Source: Drechmeria coniospora (taxonomy: Eukaryota > Ascomycota > Sordariomycetes > Hypocreales > Ophiocordycipitaceae). Taken from it: a stretch of DNA of 64,000 nt. Below, in pieces: positions 31,267 through 42,900 of the stretch (positions are counted from its first letter, which is position 1; every line of letters starts with the position of its first letter). The DNA lies in NCBI RefSeq assembly GCF_001625195.1, contig NC_054390.1, positions 9,211,222 through 9,275,221 on the forward strand, written 5' to 3'. Both the position numbers and the translations under genes were made by a program. The notes under the pieces were generated by a model. It had not been told where the DNA came from. It did no database searches and worked only from the letters and a program-made list of their open reading frames with translations.

Positions 31267-33579
31267 GTCCGAGAGGACGACAAAAGAAGGCTCCGGCAAT
31301 GAGCTGGGTACCTTTCGACCTCTTTTCCTCGTTAGAAACGCGGGGCATGGGCCACAACAACGACCAGCTATTTGGCCATCTGCGAATGGCATGCAAATCT
31401 TGGGAGTGTTTCAGCATCAAGACGCCACGGTACGTCTCATACGTGACCTTTGACTACGATTGTGAACCTTTTGATATCATAAAAAGGTGCCCGCAGGCAC
31501 TCTCCTCATTATGCCTGAGATATGGAGATTCCGCTCAGCTCAGCAAGCAGCATCTCTACAGCGGGATGCTAGGCCAGTTTCGTTTTTCTGACCCTGCCCG
31601 ACGACGAAACCCTCGAAGAAAATGATGGATTCAGAAATGGATCCTTGCCATCAAATAATCTTTCTTCCCTGTTGCCAAGTTGAATCGTTTGCGCGCCGAT
31701 GGGGGATCTGATATACCGCGGCACAGATCCGGAGCACTCGTGGCTTCAAGAAGGGGCAAAACCCCCGAGGGTATCACAGCGCCGGGCCCGCACCCGAGAC
31801 GTACTGACGAAGGCGACGAACTGCGTTGCCTGACTCGGTTCTCGCCTGCCCAACGACAGTCTGGTTTCAACACACTCTATTCGCCCACGACTGGGGACAG
31901 GATAAAGAGATGAACGCAGCGGTAGTCGAGAAGCACAAGCTAAGCACCCACAGGTGGCTCACACGCTTCTCGGAACGCCCATGCAAGTGTCACCAGACCC
32001 AAGCCTTATCGAAAAAGGGTGTCCCGGTGCTCAAGTGACGGAATCATCCATGGCGCTGGAGAGCATGTTGACGACTATCTGTGATTTATTCACCCGACGG
32101 AACGAACGGAGCAGCATTTGCATCCCAAGACGACATGTGCCCAAGATTCAACGTGGAGGAACAGCCAACGTCAAGGTACTCGCCTGCCAACTGCAGCGGC
32201 AATCGAGGCCACGGGAGGACCCCTCCTCCGAGGATGTCGTCCGCCCGTATGTCTGTACCACCTGGCAAGGGCCACGGGGCAGGTGGTGAAGATCGAACCC
32301 AGGACGTTGAACGTCATCGCGGCATGACCTCGCGCATGCGACCGGCACGTTCTACCGGCTAGTGCAGTGCAAGAGGCCGTTTGCAAAGGGAGGAAGCGGT
32401 ATGGTTACACGATAGATTCACGAGCAGATGGAGCCTCTTGCTCTCGGATCAACACCAGGTTCAGCACATTCGCCACACCCGGGTTCGGGGTACTTGATCG
32501 GTCGGCTACGGGTGACAAATACCGAGCGAATGGTGGTGTTTGGGTGTCGGGTGTCGGGTGTCGGGTGCTGGCTGCTGGATGGTGTCTGGTGACGAGGACT
32601 CGACCCGACCCGTATTGCATGCATGTCGCCACAGCCCAGACGCAAGACTTGCCAATGAGGGCAAATCTTGGGCTCCTGCAACCACTACGAAAAACCAGAT
32701 GTCGGTCACAATTTTTCGCAGCCGTGGAACTGGTGGGCGGCACCGAGTCGCATTGTGCGGGATCCTCGGCAACTCCAAGCCCCCCCCCCTGATAGGGGTA
32801 GGCGGCCGCTGCGAGCCTCGATAGTCACAAGGTGCGGTCGTTTGAGAAGTCGAGCAAGCCGAACGTGAGCCCGTCAACCGACGGGTGTTCGCGTGACAGG
32901 TCAGCCCTTCTTCCCCTTGCCCAGCCGTCTCTCCATTCGACTGCGGACGGGAAAAGAGATACGGATGGGCCGTGGACACAACGCACATCTCGGCCCCTGT
33001 CGGCAGCGCTTGAATCTGCGCCATCTCCAGGTTGGTCCTGGATCACGAAGTGTGGACGTCGACTCGTGTGGTTGCCGACGGCCTGCGGGAGCATCCCCAA
33101 GGTGGCAAGTCCACAACTTTACGTCCTGGAAGTCTGCCGCGTGTGGTTGCGCTTGTGTTGTGGCGCATCGCTCGATGCTTGGGGCCGCGTCTCTTGGCAT
33201 GAATGAAGGACTTCACTTACATGTACGATAATACACCTTGCTGTACCAGAACGAATGGGCAAGGTTCATCGGAACACGTACTCTGTCCATTCATCACATT
33301 GGCCATTGTCCCCGCCGAAAGTATTCGTTCGTCCTCTGGGTCAGTCAGAGGCTCTCCATCGCCTTGCGTTGTGCTCGCAGTCCCGTTCCTTCATCTGGCA
33401 GTGTGGGCGATACTGTATGACACGGAGTGCTCGTATAGTATTCATGCCGTTCATGTCAGCCTGACACCACAAATGTGGACTGTTACCCTCAGCTGTCGGT
33501 TTATTAATATGCGCAAATTCACACAACCACGAATTCGCCGGCGTTGGTGATCATGCCATCGGCCATCGAACAGCGAAGT

Positions 33580-35660
33580 AGGTGTACTTACTTGCCGCAC
33601 AGGAATACCACCTCCCTGAACGTGTACTACTTGTACTTGTACGGGCATGCAAGGGAGTACATGTACGCCTCCTGCGTAGCATACTGACAGGCGTAAGTGC
33701 ACTTGCAAGCGCCTAGGCGTGTCCCCCAAGTAGGTGTAGTTGCCCTGCAGTTGGTTGCCAGGGGTTTGCGCTTGCAGACAGACCCTAGAATGTTGGCCGA
33801 CGGGATGGGTCTCGAAACATGAGAGCCACGCATCCAAAGCTGCAGGCTTGCAGCAGCGTTTACTCGGTATTAAAACATGGAAAGAATGCCTACCCCCAAT
33901 CAGCAGGCTTGCCAAGTGGGAATGTGGGTAGCGGGGAGGAGGGAGACTTAATTACGCATGCACATGTACATGCAAGTTCATGCTCGGAGCGCGTTGTACA
34001 CGAACTTGCAGCGATAAGAACTCGAAGGGTGAAGGCACTTCTCATGACGTGACCCCTGACTTGCTGCAAGTTGGTGCGGGAGTTGTCGGCCAACTTACCC
34101 CATGCTGGCCTCCACAACCAAACGAAGTCCACTACCATGAAGGTTCCTATTAGATAACTAGCCGTCGAGCGAGTGTGGGTGTAGGTGTACCTGCGGATAG
34201 CGGCTTGGACGAGTCAACAGCCTTGTACGGATACTTGAAGTATTTTGTCCACTTGCTGGCCAAGAACGTTGCGTGGGACAGAACGGAGTAGGAAGATCGC
34301 CATCGTGGAAGAGATACGGCCTCTTTGTCGACAAGTAACAACTCCTGGCCTGATAGGACGTCATAATTCATCCTTCATGAGCATATTCCGTCCGTACCGA
34401 GTAGTAACTTACAGTATATGGCCAAGTGCACATCGGCGTACGTGTACTCGTTACTTGGCGTGTCTGCGATTCAAATCCTGCGCCAGTCTCGTCGGGCCAA
34501 GCTCCATGACTCTGGTCCGACCGAAGTCAAACTGGTGAAAGAGCAGCGAAGGGAATGAGTGTGATGGAAGAAGACAAAAGTGTTGCAAATCAAGCTCGCC
34601 TGCCTGCTTTGGGACCAGGCCGCCAGCTTGCTCTTGCCAAACGAAACATGACCATGGAAGCAAGGCAGGCGCATCCAAGCACAACCAATATGTGCTCGGG
34701 AGTACAGATACTTGCCGTGCAAGTACAGCACATGTACGGAGCACGCCTGCGTAGGTACATGTACTTGGCAGACTTGCATGTACCTACTCGTACTCGGTAC
34801 TGGAGGAAAGAATGCAGTACTTTCCTACTTGTAAGTAAGTAGGTACGGAGTGCTCCGTACTGTAGATGCAGCTGTACATGCACGAGTGTAGGGAGTACTT
34901 GCAGTATACATATGTGCATGTAGATGCTCATGTGCGGAGTACTTGCTTACATATTCATAGGTACTCCGCACAGTACTTGGTTGTACATGTCTGTAATGCC
35001 TACCAGGCACCGTGCAGCAAGTACTTACGTGCTTGTATTTCACTGTACTTGCAGCACCTGTAATTGCATGCACAAGTACTCCGTACTTACTCCGTAGTCG
35101 AGATCGATGAATTCACTGAAGCCCTGCCTTCCTTCCCTTCCTTTCGGAGGCTCGGAGATCATCGTCAAGGATAGGGGTGGCTGGTGGGGCCGCCGGCGAG
35201 ACGACACTGGATCCAGCTTAGGGTCGTCGACACGGCCACCAGTTCGACCGAATTCTGGGCTTGCTGCGGATGACCAAGGGTACCTTTGTTAGCCCAGTCC
35301 GTTAGGCAGGGCTGGGCTGTGCACATGAAGGTACAAGTGAGTGTACATGTGAATGCACCCAAGACATGTGCTCCGCACAAGTACTGTACGTACTCCGTAG
35401 TTGAATGTGTACTGTAAGTAAGTACTGTAAGTAAGTACTGTAAGTAAGTACTGTAAGTAAGTACTGTAAGTAAGTACTGTAAGTAAGTACTGTAAGTAAG
35501 TACTGTAAGTAAGTACTGTAAGTAAGTACTGTAAGTAAGTACTGCAAGTACTCCGTACCTAGTAAGTACTGTAAGTAAGTACTGTAAGCAAGTACACAGG
35601 CACATGTTCGAGCGCGAGTACAAGTACGTACTCGTAATAAGTAGCCGTATTATACTGCTA
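33580..35660. repeat. GTAC-rich island, densest part
   Basis: In the sub-segment 34681-35100 I counted 21 GTAC tetramers in 420 bp, one per 20 bp. Typical spacings are GTAC-TCC-GTAC, GTAC-AT-GTAC and GTAC-TTGCA. Density is lower at 33740-34380. Confidence 0.7.
35411..35540. repeat. 13-bp minisatellite, ten perfect copies
   Basis: ACTGTAAGTAAGT is repeated ten times without a mismatch, then degenerates; about two more partial copies lie at 35568-35590. Each unit contains GTAAGTAAGT, identical to an ideal 5' splice site. Confidence 0.95.
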
Positions 35661-36529
35661 TTACTCGGCACGGAGTCGACGGCACAAGATGCATGTGGAG
35701 TGGCCGCATCGTCAGACTATCGCCGGTCCCTCGTTTCTGCAGAATCGAACCCTCGGGACCACGACATCGGGACAAGCGTGCCTTGGAAATTCAGTTCACT
35801 TGATGATTGCGTGATACTACCACGAGTCCCCCCCCCCAAAAAAAAATCACCGCTGCTGACCACCGTACCATGTGGTCAGGAGGGGGGGGTATCGCGGGAG
35901 AGAGTTGCGGCACTGCAGGACAGAGTGGCAGTGCGTATCAAGAGCCGCCCGCCTAGTGATGCCAACGGGAGGCCCCGTACGAATATGTCTCCACCTGGCC
36001 TTGGCTCTGGTGATGATACTATCGCGATTCTCTCCTGCCTGTGCGAGTGCTCAGGGCGAGGTGACTGGCATTTGTCCGCCGTGCGCGGGGGGGGACCTCT
36101 CGTCGCCCCCCCTCCGGGTCCTCTGACGATGGGGGCCAATTGGACGGCAGCGGCAGGGCAGGGCACAAGGCAAATAGTGTGTGCGTCCGAATGCAGGCGT
36201 GCATACATATCGACATGGTGGCCATATCGGACGTATTCCCACGCTTCATTAGCATGGTCAGCTCATGGATGGGGGAGGAGAAAATTGCAATCTCGGCCCC
36301 AAAGCCCCTCAACTTGTCAAAAAGTCCCTCTCGGCACACGCGGCCTGCGAGTACTCGCACTTTGTCGCCCTCGTAATTCGTCCGTTCAACTCGATACGGC
36401 GTGGCGCGCGTTAAATTTGCAGGGCCTGCGATGGGGGGTGCGCTGCCAGCAATGGTGCATGATGAAGGTGCGAGCACCGCCGTCGTGGGGTGAATGCATG
36501 TGTAGAGAGAGGTTTGTCGCAGAGAATAC

Positions 36530-37075
36530 GGAGTGCATGGAGAGCATATTACATGTAGGTGTACGGAGTATCAGTACGCCGCACTGCCGTACAGTACAAG
36601 TACTGTAAGTAAGTACAACTACAGTGCCTGGAGTACTAGCTGTACAGTACATGCAGTACTCCGTACTAGGTACTGTAGCTGTACTTGTGTTCGTGCTCGT
36701 ATAGGTACGTCCGCCCACCGGAGCGAGTCGGCGTGGGGCGCACAAAGTATCTCGCTGCATCGCTGTGGCATGTGCCAGTGCTCATACGACTACTCATCAT
36801 TAGTACTAGGTAGATACTGTAGGTGCACTGTAAAGAGTGCTCGCAAGTACCTACTAGGTACCTAGTAGTAATACTGTACATGTGCAGTACTGTACGGAGA
36901 AAGAAGCACTTGTAATACAGGTGCTTCCTAAGTACTCCGTACTTGTCAAGACGCGCCACAACACCATGTTATATCGTACTGTACCAACTTACTTGCATGT
37001 ACTTACGCTCAAGTACATGTACAGTACAAACATATGTAAAAGTCATTGCTTGTATTACTGTACTTGTGTGGACGA
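36530..37075. repeat. GTAC-rich island
   Basis: Contains CAGTACTCCGTACTAGGTAC and TAGGTACCTAGTAG words. It is bounded sharply by GC-rich DNA on both sides. Confidence 0.6.
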
Positions 37076-38689
37076 GCGGTGCTGGTGGTGTCACATCCTG
37101 GCCCGAGGATTATCACCGGGTCTGCGAGCAGGGCCAGACGGGAAGTAACCCATCCACACATCATCAGGAGCATCAGGAATGGAGGCGAGGCGCCTCAGTG
37201 GTCGTCCGTGCGGTGTGCTGCGAGATCGAGCAGAGTGGCCACCATCGAGCCCCTGGATGTTACATCGCAATAGGGGGGAATGTCCCGGTGTGGACGCGTT
37301 GCCAGGCGAAATGCAACTACCGCAAGATTGGCGGTGCCTGTCGACGGTCGCGTGCAGGCCCCCCCGGGGGCTTCGCAGTAGACTGCATCGCCGCACCAGA
37401 TTTGGGGGTTAGCTTGGGGACGATGACGGCGAAATACGAGCCCGCCCTGCAGCGCCGCCGTGATGGCTGCCGCAGCAGAATCTGCAGGACGGCTGGACCG
37501 ATGCAGCATGCTCGAGGCGGCAACGGGGTAGGCGGAGGCGGATGAACTGTGTCCTCCTGCTCGACGTTTTGCGTCGTGATCAAAGACCTCGAGGCCAGCC
37601 GGTCCGATACGAAGGCCAAGCTCCACGGAGAGGACAGGCGGCGAGGGTGATGTCGCCATCGTGATCAGGTTCCTTTGGTTTGCCTCCCGCATCTTGCCAG
37701 GAATCGTCAAAAATTCCATGATCCATCTCCGGAGGCTAGTCGAAGACAGGCAAGCGGTGGAACGGCGACTGGAGGATTTGGGCGACCTATCCCGTCCCCA
37801 GTCTTGCCAGTGGTCGTGGTGGATCTCATCACGGCGAGGATTCCGGATGCTACAGTGCGGTGTGGTCGATAAAGTTTCGAGGATGCGAGTGAGACCTGCA
37901 AGGGTGCCGTGCAGCAGATGAAGGCGTCTCTGCCCCGGGGGGATGCCAAGCCGTGGCAGCAAAGGATTCCTTCTCAAGGACGGACCATGACGACGAGCCC
38001 ATGGGGGCTTCCGGCAGCGCAGAACACCGCACCTGTGCTCGCAAGCAAGTGCACGCAGCTGCGAGTGCGCTGCACTGCGCGTACGATTCATCACCTCGGT
38101 CACGGTCGAGCGAGCAGATTGTACCCCTCGCGTGCGCGCCGCAGTGACTCCGAAGCTGGAAGAGGATCGTCGCACAGCCGAGGTTCGAGGCTCGAAAGAC
38201 GGGTAGCCTGACGGTGACATCAGGTGAGGTCGGAACACCCCCCGTTCGAAGGCACCGGGGTCTGTTGATTGTCAAAGGGTCGGCCGATGGCCGGCAGGTC
38301 ATGCTCTCGCGTGCTTTGGCTGCCAAGTCGGAGCCATTCATGTACGGAAGACGCGGAGCGTTGAAGGCTGCGACAAGGGCGTTGATGGAGCATGATTCGA
38401 CAAGCCGATGACGAGCACGGGAACGAACGATCGAAGAGCCGGGAAAGGGTCATGCAGCACGGAACAATGGTGGTGTTCACCACGATACGGAGTGCGCTCT
38501 GCGGTGATGCGATGCGATGCAATGCTGGTGCAACTTCGCGGGGTAGCCGCCTGCAGGTGTACATTTCCAGGCACGCACGTATTGGCCCCTGTGCTTCCGT
38601 ACCGGTTTCCCTCACGCTTCAGCACAAGCATTCCACCGGGCAGGTGCGGACGGACGGAGTACGGAGTATTACAAGGGAACAGACCAGAA

Positions 38690-41310
38690 TGTTCCAAGTG
38701 AGCACAACTACAGTGGTTGTACTCCGTACGTACGGAGTACTTGCTGTGGTTGATGTACAAGAGCAGTGGAAGTACCGGTACGTACATGTGTAGGTGAGCG
38801 GTTCATGTTACGCCGAGTACATGTACCAATGAGTTGGTGCACAAATACTCGTGCATGTACAAGTGCAAGTAATAATACACTTAGTTGTACATGTTCATGA
38901 TGGGTTCGTGCTCGGAGCCCGTTCGTACTTGCCTACCTACGAAGTAGGTACCTGCCTTGCGGGGTCGAGCGGGCCCGTGGGAAAAGGGGCAGGGGTCGCC
39001 GCCGCCGCTGGTTCTTTCCTGCATCGTCGTGAACTAATCAATACCCATACCCTTTCGTGCTCGTTCCCTACAAGTACACCTCCTTGTGCAACATTCCAGC
39101 TGACATGGACCGCTCCATCAAATGCGCTCCCATGTTGCTGCATGGAGATGGATGTACAAGTCTGGTCTAGCGATTGTCCATTGAAATGCTGCATGGGGGT
39201 GGTTATGAACCAAGGTCCTCATGGACAACTGCGGATTCCCTTGGCTCGTGAATGAGACGAAATGCGCTCTCACACAGTGTTATTACATGCAAGTATTACA
39301 GTGCTTGCTGTACACTGCGCCTCAGAAACGGCACAGATGAGTGCTGTACAGTACATGTACTTGGCTGCTGGACGCCAGTGCCTACAAGGGGGTCCAACCC
39401 TTCTTCCCGCAAGTACGGGGCACATCGGAGTAGTATTAGCTGTTGGCACCCAACTGTACTTGTCATTACGGCACTATTACACCTACAGTATCTACATGCA
39501 AGTAGGTGTACTGTACTCTGCACTTGTTGTATTCCGTACTGTTCACCTAGATCCGGGGTAGGAGGAGAATGCTCGTAATGTGAACATACCGATTGGATAC
39601 CTACCTAGTAGTTGTAAGTAGGTACGGAGTAGCTGCAGCAGGCATTACTTACTTGCCTCATGGAGTACCAGTACTTACTTGCATGCATGCACAGTACCTA
39701 CGAGTTTGTACCTGGAGACACTTGCACGTACTTTGTTGTAAGTAGTAAGTACTCCGCAGTGGCAAGAAATTACGCCCAAGTGTACTCCGTACGTACTCAT
39801 TTGAGCACTCACATGCAAGTACCAGGTAGGCACTACCAAGACTCCGAGGTAAGTATCTGTCTGGTGGACATCATGTCCAGGTGAGTGAGCAAAGACAACT
39901 CGGGGGCAGGTACAGGGACCACCCTGCTTACTAGCTCCCGAATCCTGACGGCGTCTCGCTTAGTGCCCGTGGCTCGCTGCTTACTTGCAATTACACCGTA
40001 CCGTACCGTACTATTGTCCATGTACTGCACTCCGTACAAATAGCTGTGTTGTAAGTGAACCACAGCCAAGTATTGCACGTATTGGTTCGTTGTGCTCCGT
40101 ACTAATGGCAACGCTTGGCTGTGGTATGCAGCTAGTGGAGCCACACCAATGCGCCTCATCGCGACAGGCGAGACCCTGTGCTTCCGCCGTTCCAGGGACG
40201 CTGCCCACCTGCTGGAAAGAACCCCAGTGAAGCAGCGTCGGCAATACCTACGTCGGTACCTGGTACCTCAGTATATCCGGGCTGACGCCTGCCGGCTTGC
40301 AACCAGGTGGTATTCAGATTCCTATCAGGTACGGATAGAGTAGCAGCAGCTCCAACGACGTCGTCCTGCGGGCCGATAGTCCTAGGTAGCAATGTGCCAG
40401 AAAGTCGGTTACTAGGTCTGCTCCACTGCATCAGCAAACCCCGAGATTCCGTTGCCCATTGCACTGAAAAGGGTGACAAAAAACATAGGGTCCGAAAGGG
40501 CATCGCTTGCTTCAGCTGTCATGACAAAATTGCTCGGCGTGTTGGTTCTGGCAGTTGCCCGACAGCTCTGTACATGTACAAGCTCGAGCACAAGCACGGG
40601 CGATGCAGGGTACTAGTACTTGGGCAAGTACAGTAGTAAGTACTAAGCTGCCTGCCGCCCGTAATACAGTAGAAAATACTATTGCAGTCATAGTACCTCT
40701 GAGTACTCCGTACAAGCACCATTAGTTGGCAGCAGGTCTACATGTGTACTAATGCAGACAGGCTGTTGATAGGCGCGTTCCTATGGTAAGAATCGACCAA
40801 CGGCCGTTGGACTTGGACCCTTGTTGGCAACCGCGCGTGCACAAGTGCTGTATTATTACTTTGTACTTGCTCCGTTCTGCGGTCCGGCTGCACGCAAAAA
40901 GGCACCGCAACGAGTAGGAGCTCTCGCACATGAATCTAGGATCCAACCACCCTTGACGACACCTATGCAGACTAGCATCCCTGTCTCGTGGTCTTTGGAA
41001 GAAACGAAAGCTCATGGTGCGCATGTTTTCTTTGCCGGCCAGTGGGCTCTCTCGACAACCTCTCAGCCAGGTACATGTACGTACAGCGGCAACATGATGG
41101 TGTGCGCGTTCATGTACATGTACATGAATGGACTTGCAAGTAGCAGTTGTACGAGTGGTTGTCCTGGTATTACCGTTACTACAGCAAGTACCTAGTACCT
41201 AGTAGGCAATACCTACCTAGTGCAAGTATGCCGACGGATCAGTACAGTACTTACAGTACACCTTCTCGCACATGCACATGTACACGTACTTGTACACGCA
41301 AGTACTGTGC
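38690..41310. repeat. GTAC-rich island with 22-bp perfect palindrome
   Basis: The longest such block. It starts with a perfect palindrome at 38719-38740 (GTACTCC, then GTACGTAC, then GGAGTAC). Later parts contain TACCTAGTAG and GTACATGTACATG strings (41110-41125). Non-enriched DNA interrupts it at 40090-40560. Confidence 0.6.
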
Positions 41311-42369
41311 ACCTCCGCGCCTGTCCTCGATGTTTTAGCTTCCTCTTTCGGCCGTCTGGTCAGGCTGCTCCGCAATTGTGACAATTGTCACGGGCTTCGA
41401 TCCTGCGCCATCGCCAAACGACCTCTCCCCCCGGACCGTTCCCCCTTGTCTCGCAAATTAAGACATGCTAGGCAGCAGCAGCGAATCACGCACGCTCCAG
41501 CGAACCACCAGAAGGTTCAGCGAACGACTGGTCCTTGTCAGCCCGCTGGGGACGGACTGCCTTTGGAGACTCTGCCGTCCCCTGCTTGGTGGTGCTGCCC
41601 CGTCGTGGGGCTGGCTGCTGGCCTCGCTAGAAGTTCTCCAGGCCCCCAAGCCCCCCGGGCCCCCTCCCCCCCTCCGCCGATGCCTTCGTCTGTGCTTCCT
41701 TCCGTGTCGGCGATAGGAGAGATGGGGGCGATGGACTCGCTGCCCGTCAGCCCTCAGCCCTTCCAGTGCCGCCGCTAGTCCCAGACCCCGTCAACCTCCG
41801 GCCAGCCTCTCGCACCTACCAGGACCATCCACTGTGCTGTGCTAGCCTTTTTTTTTTGGGGGGGGGGGGGGCACTTTGCTCGGCTCGCCGAACGCACTGA
41901 CACGGCCGAGGATGGAGCGAGCAAAGGACGAGAGCCAAAGGAAGACCTGCGGCGTTGCCTGCCTGCCTTGGCCTGGGTCTCGGACATTGGCCGCGCAGGC
42001 GAGCGTGCACTTGGGACGAGACAACCAAGCCGAGGCTTGGCCCAACTCTCGACACGCCTTGCTCGGGATTCTTTCGCTAGGAATTTGCACTTTTTGTTCC
42101 ATGTCACAGCAGCATCCTGCGTGGCCTCACCTTTGTCAACCTTGGTGGCGGGAGCTCGTTTGGGAACCAAACAATTGGACTCGTTGCTTTTTCCTGCCTC
42201 TCCGCTCCCTGATCCTCATCCACCTCGCGACCCTCATCTTTCTCCTCTCAAATACCTATCCGGAATGCGGGCCTCAGACGGTCGGCCGGTGTGGCTTCGG
42301 AGTATTCTGCCATAACAGCCAAGTGGGCTGGTGGGGCTTGTTAAGTAAAGGACAATGCGGATATAGGGA

Positions 42370-42900
42370 GTGAAAGTACGGAGAAAGCACGGCGTACGCA
42401 CAAGCACGGCGTACGCACAAGTACGGCGTACGCCCAAGTACGGAGTACAGTACTGTAAGTAAGAAGTACATGCAAGTACTGTACTTGGGGTGCGCAGTAA
42501 GTATAAGTAAGTGAGTAAGAAAGTACTCCGTACATTCTTACTGTACTTACGGAGTACTGCACACCTATTTCGTACAGTACTTACAACTACCTTCCGACAG
42601 TACAACTACCTACCGACAGTACAACTACCTACCGACAGTACTTGTACATGTACTGATACTGTACACCATTCATGTACGCCTACGGAGTAATACTGTATTA
42701 CACCACGTTCACAAAAGTATGGAGGAACAAAGTATTACTGTACGCCCAAGTACGCGCCGAACACCGCTCGAAAATTGATTCTCCCTCCCCTCCCCCCCTC
42801 CTTCCTCGTCAACCCCCCCCCATTCGCTTCGAGTACGAGAACGAGTCCATGTACATGTACAAGCGCAGGTACGGAGAACATGTACAGCTTTGGGAAGGAA
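42370..42900. repeat. GTAC-rich island with two short tandem arrays
   Basis: Includes three copies of a 17-bp unit (42387-42437, G(C/T)ACGGCGTACGC(A/C)CAA) and three copies of a 19-bp unit (42583-42639, ACAACTACC(T/A)CCGACAGT-like), both built around GTAC. Confidence 0.75.

Noticed and set aside
32267..32362. Possible tRNA or tRNA-derived SINE on minus (GGTTCGATC B-box-like and TAGCCGGTAGAACG A-box-like words)
   Set aside because: The T-stem does not pair and no acceptor stem forms; at most a chance or very decayed element.
35165..35671. Minus frame rich in YLQYLLTVLTYST repeats
   Set aside because: Translation of the 13-bp minisatellite; simple-sequence artefact.
35735..35775. Possible tRNA T-arm (GAATCGAACC on plus)
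   Set aside because: No matching A box or acceptor stem on either side.
37195..38238. 347-codon minus-strand open frame in the gene-poor region
   Set aside because: High Arg/Ser/Pro content, no domain, no splice pattern; other frames are also open because the segment is GC-rich.
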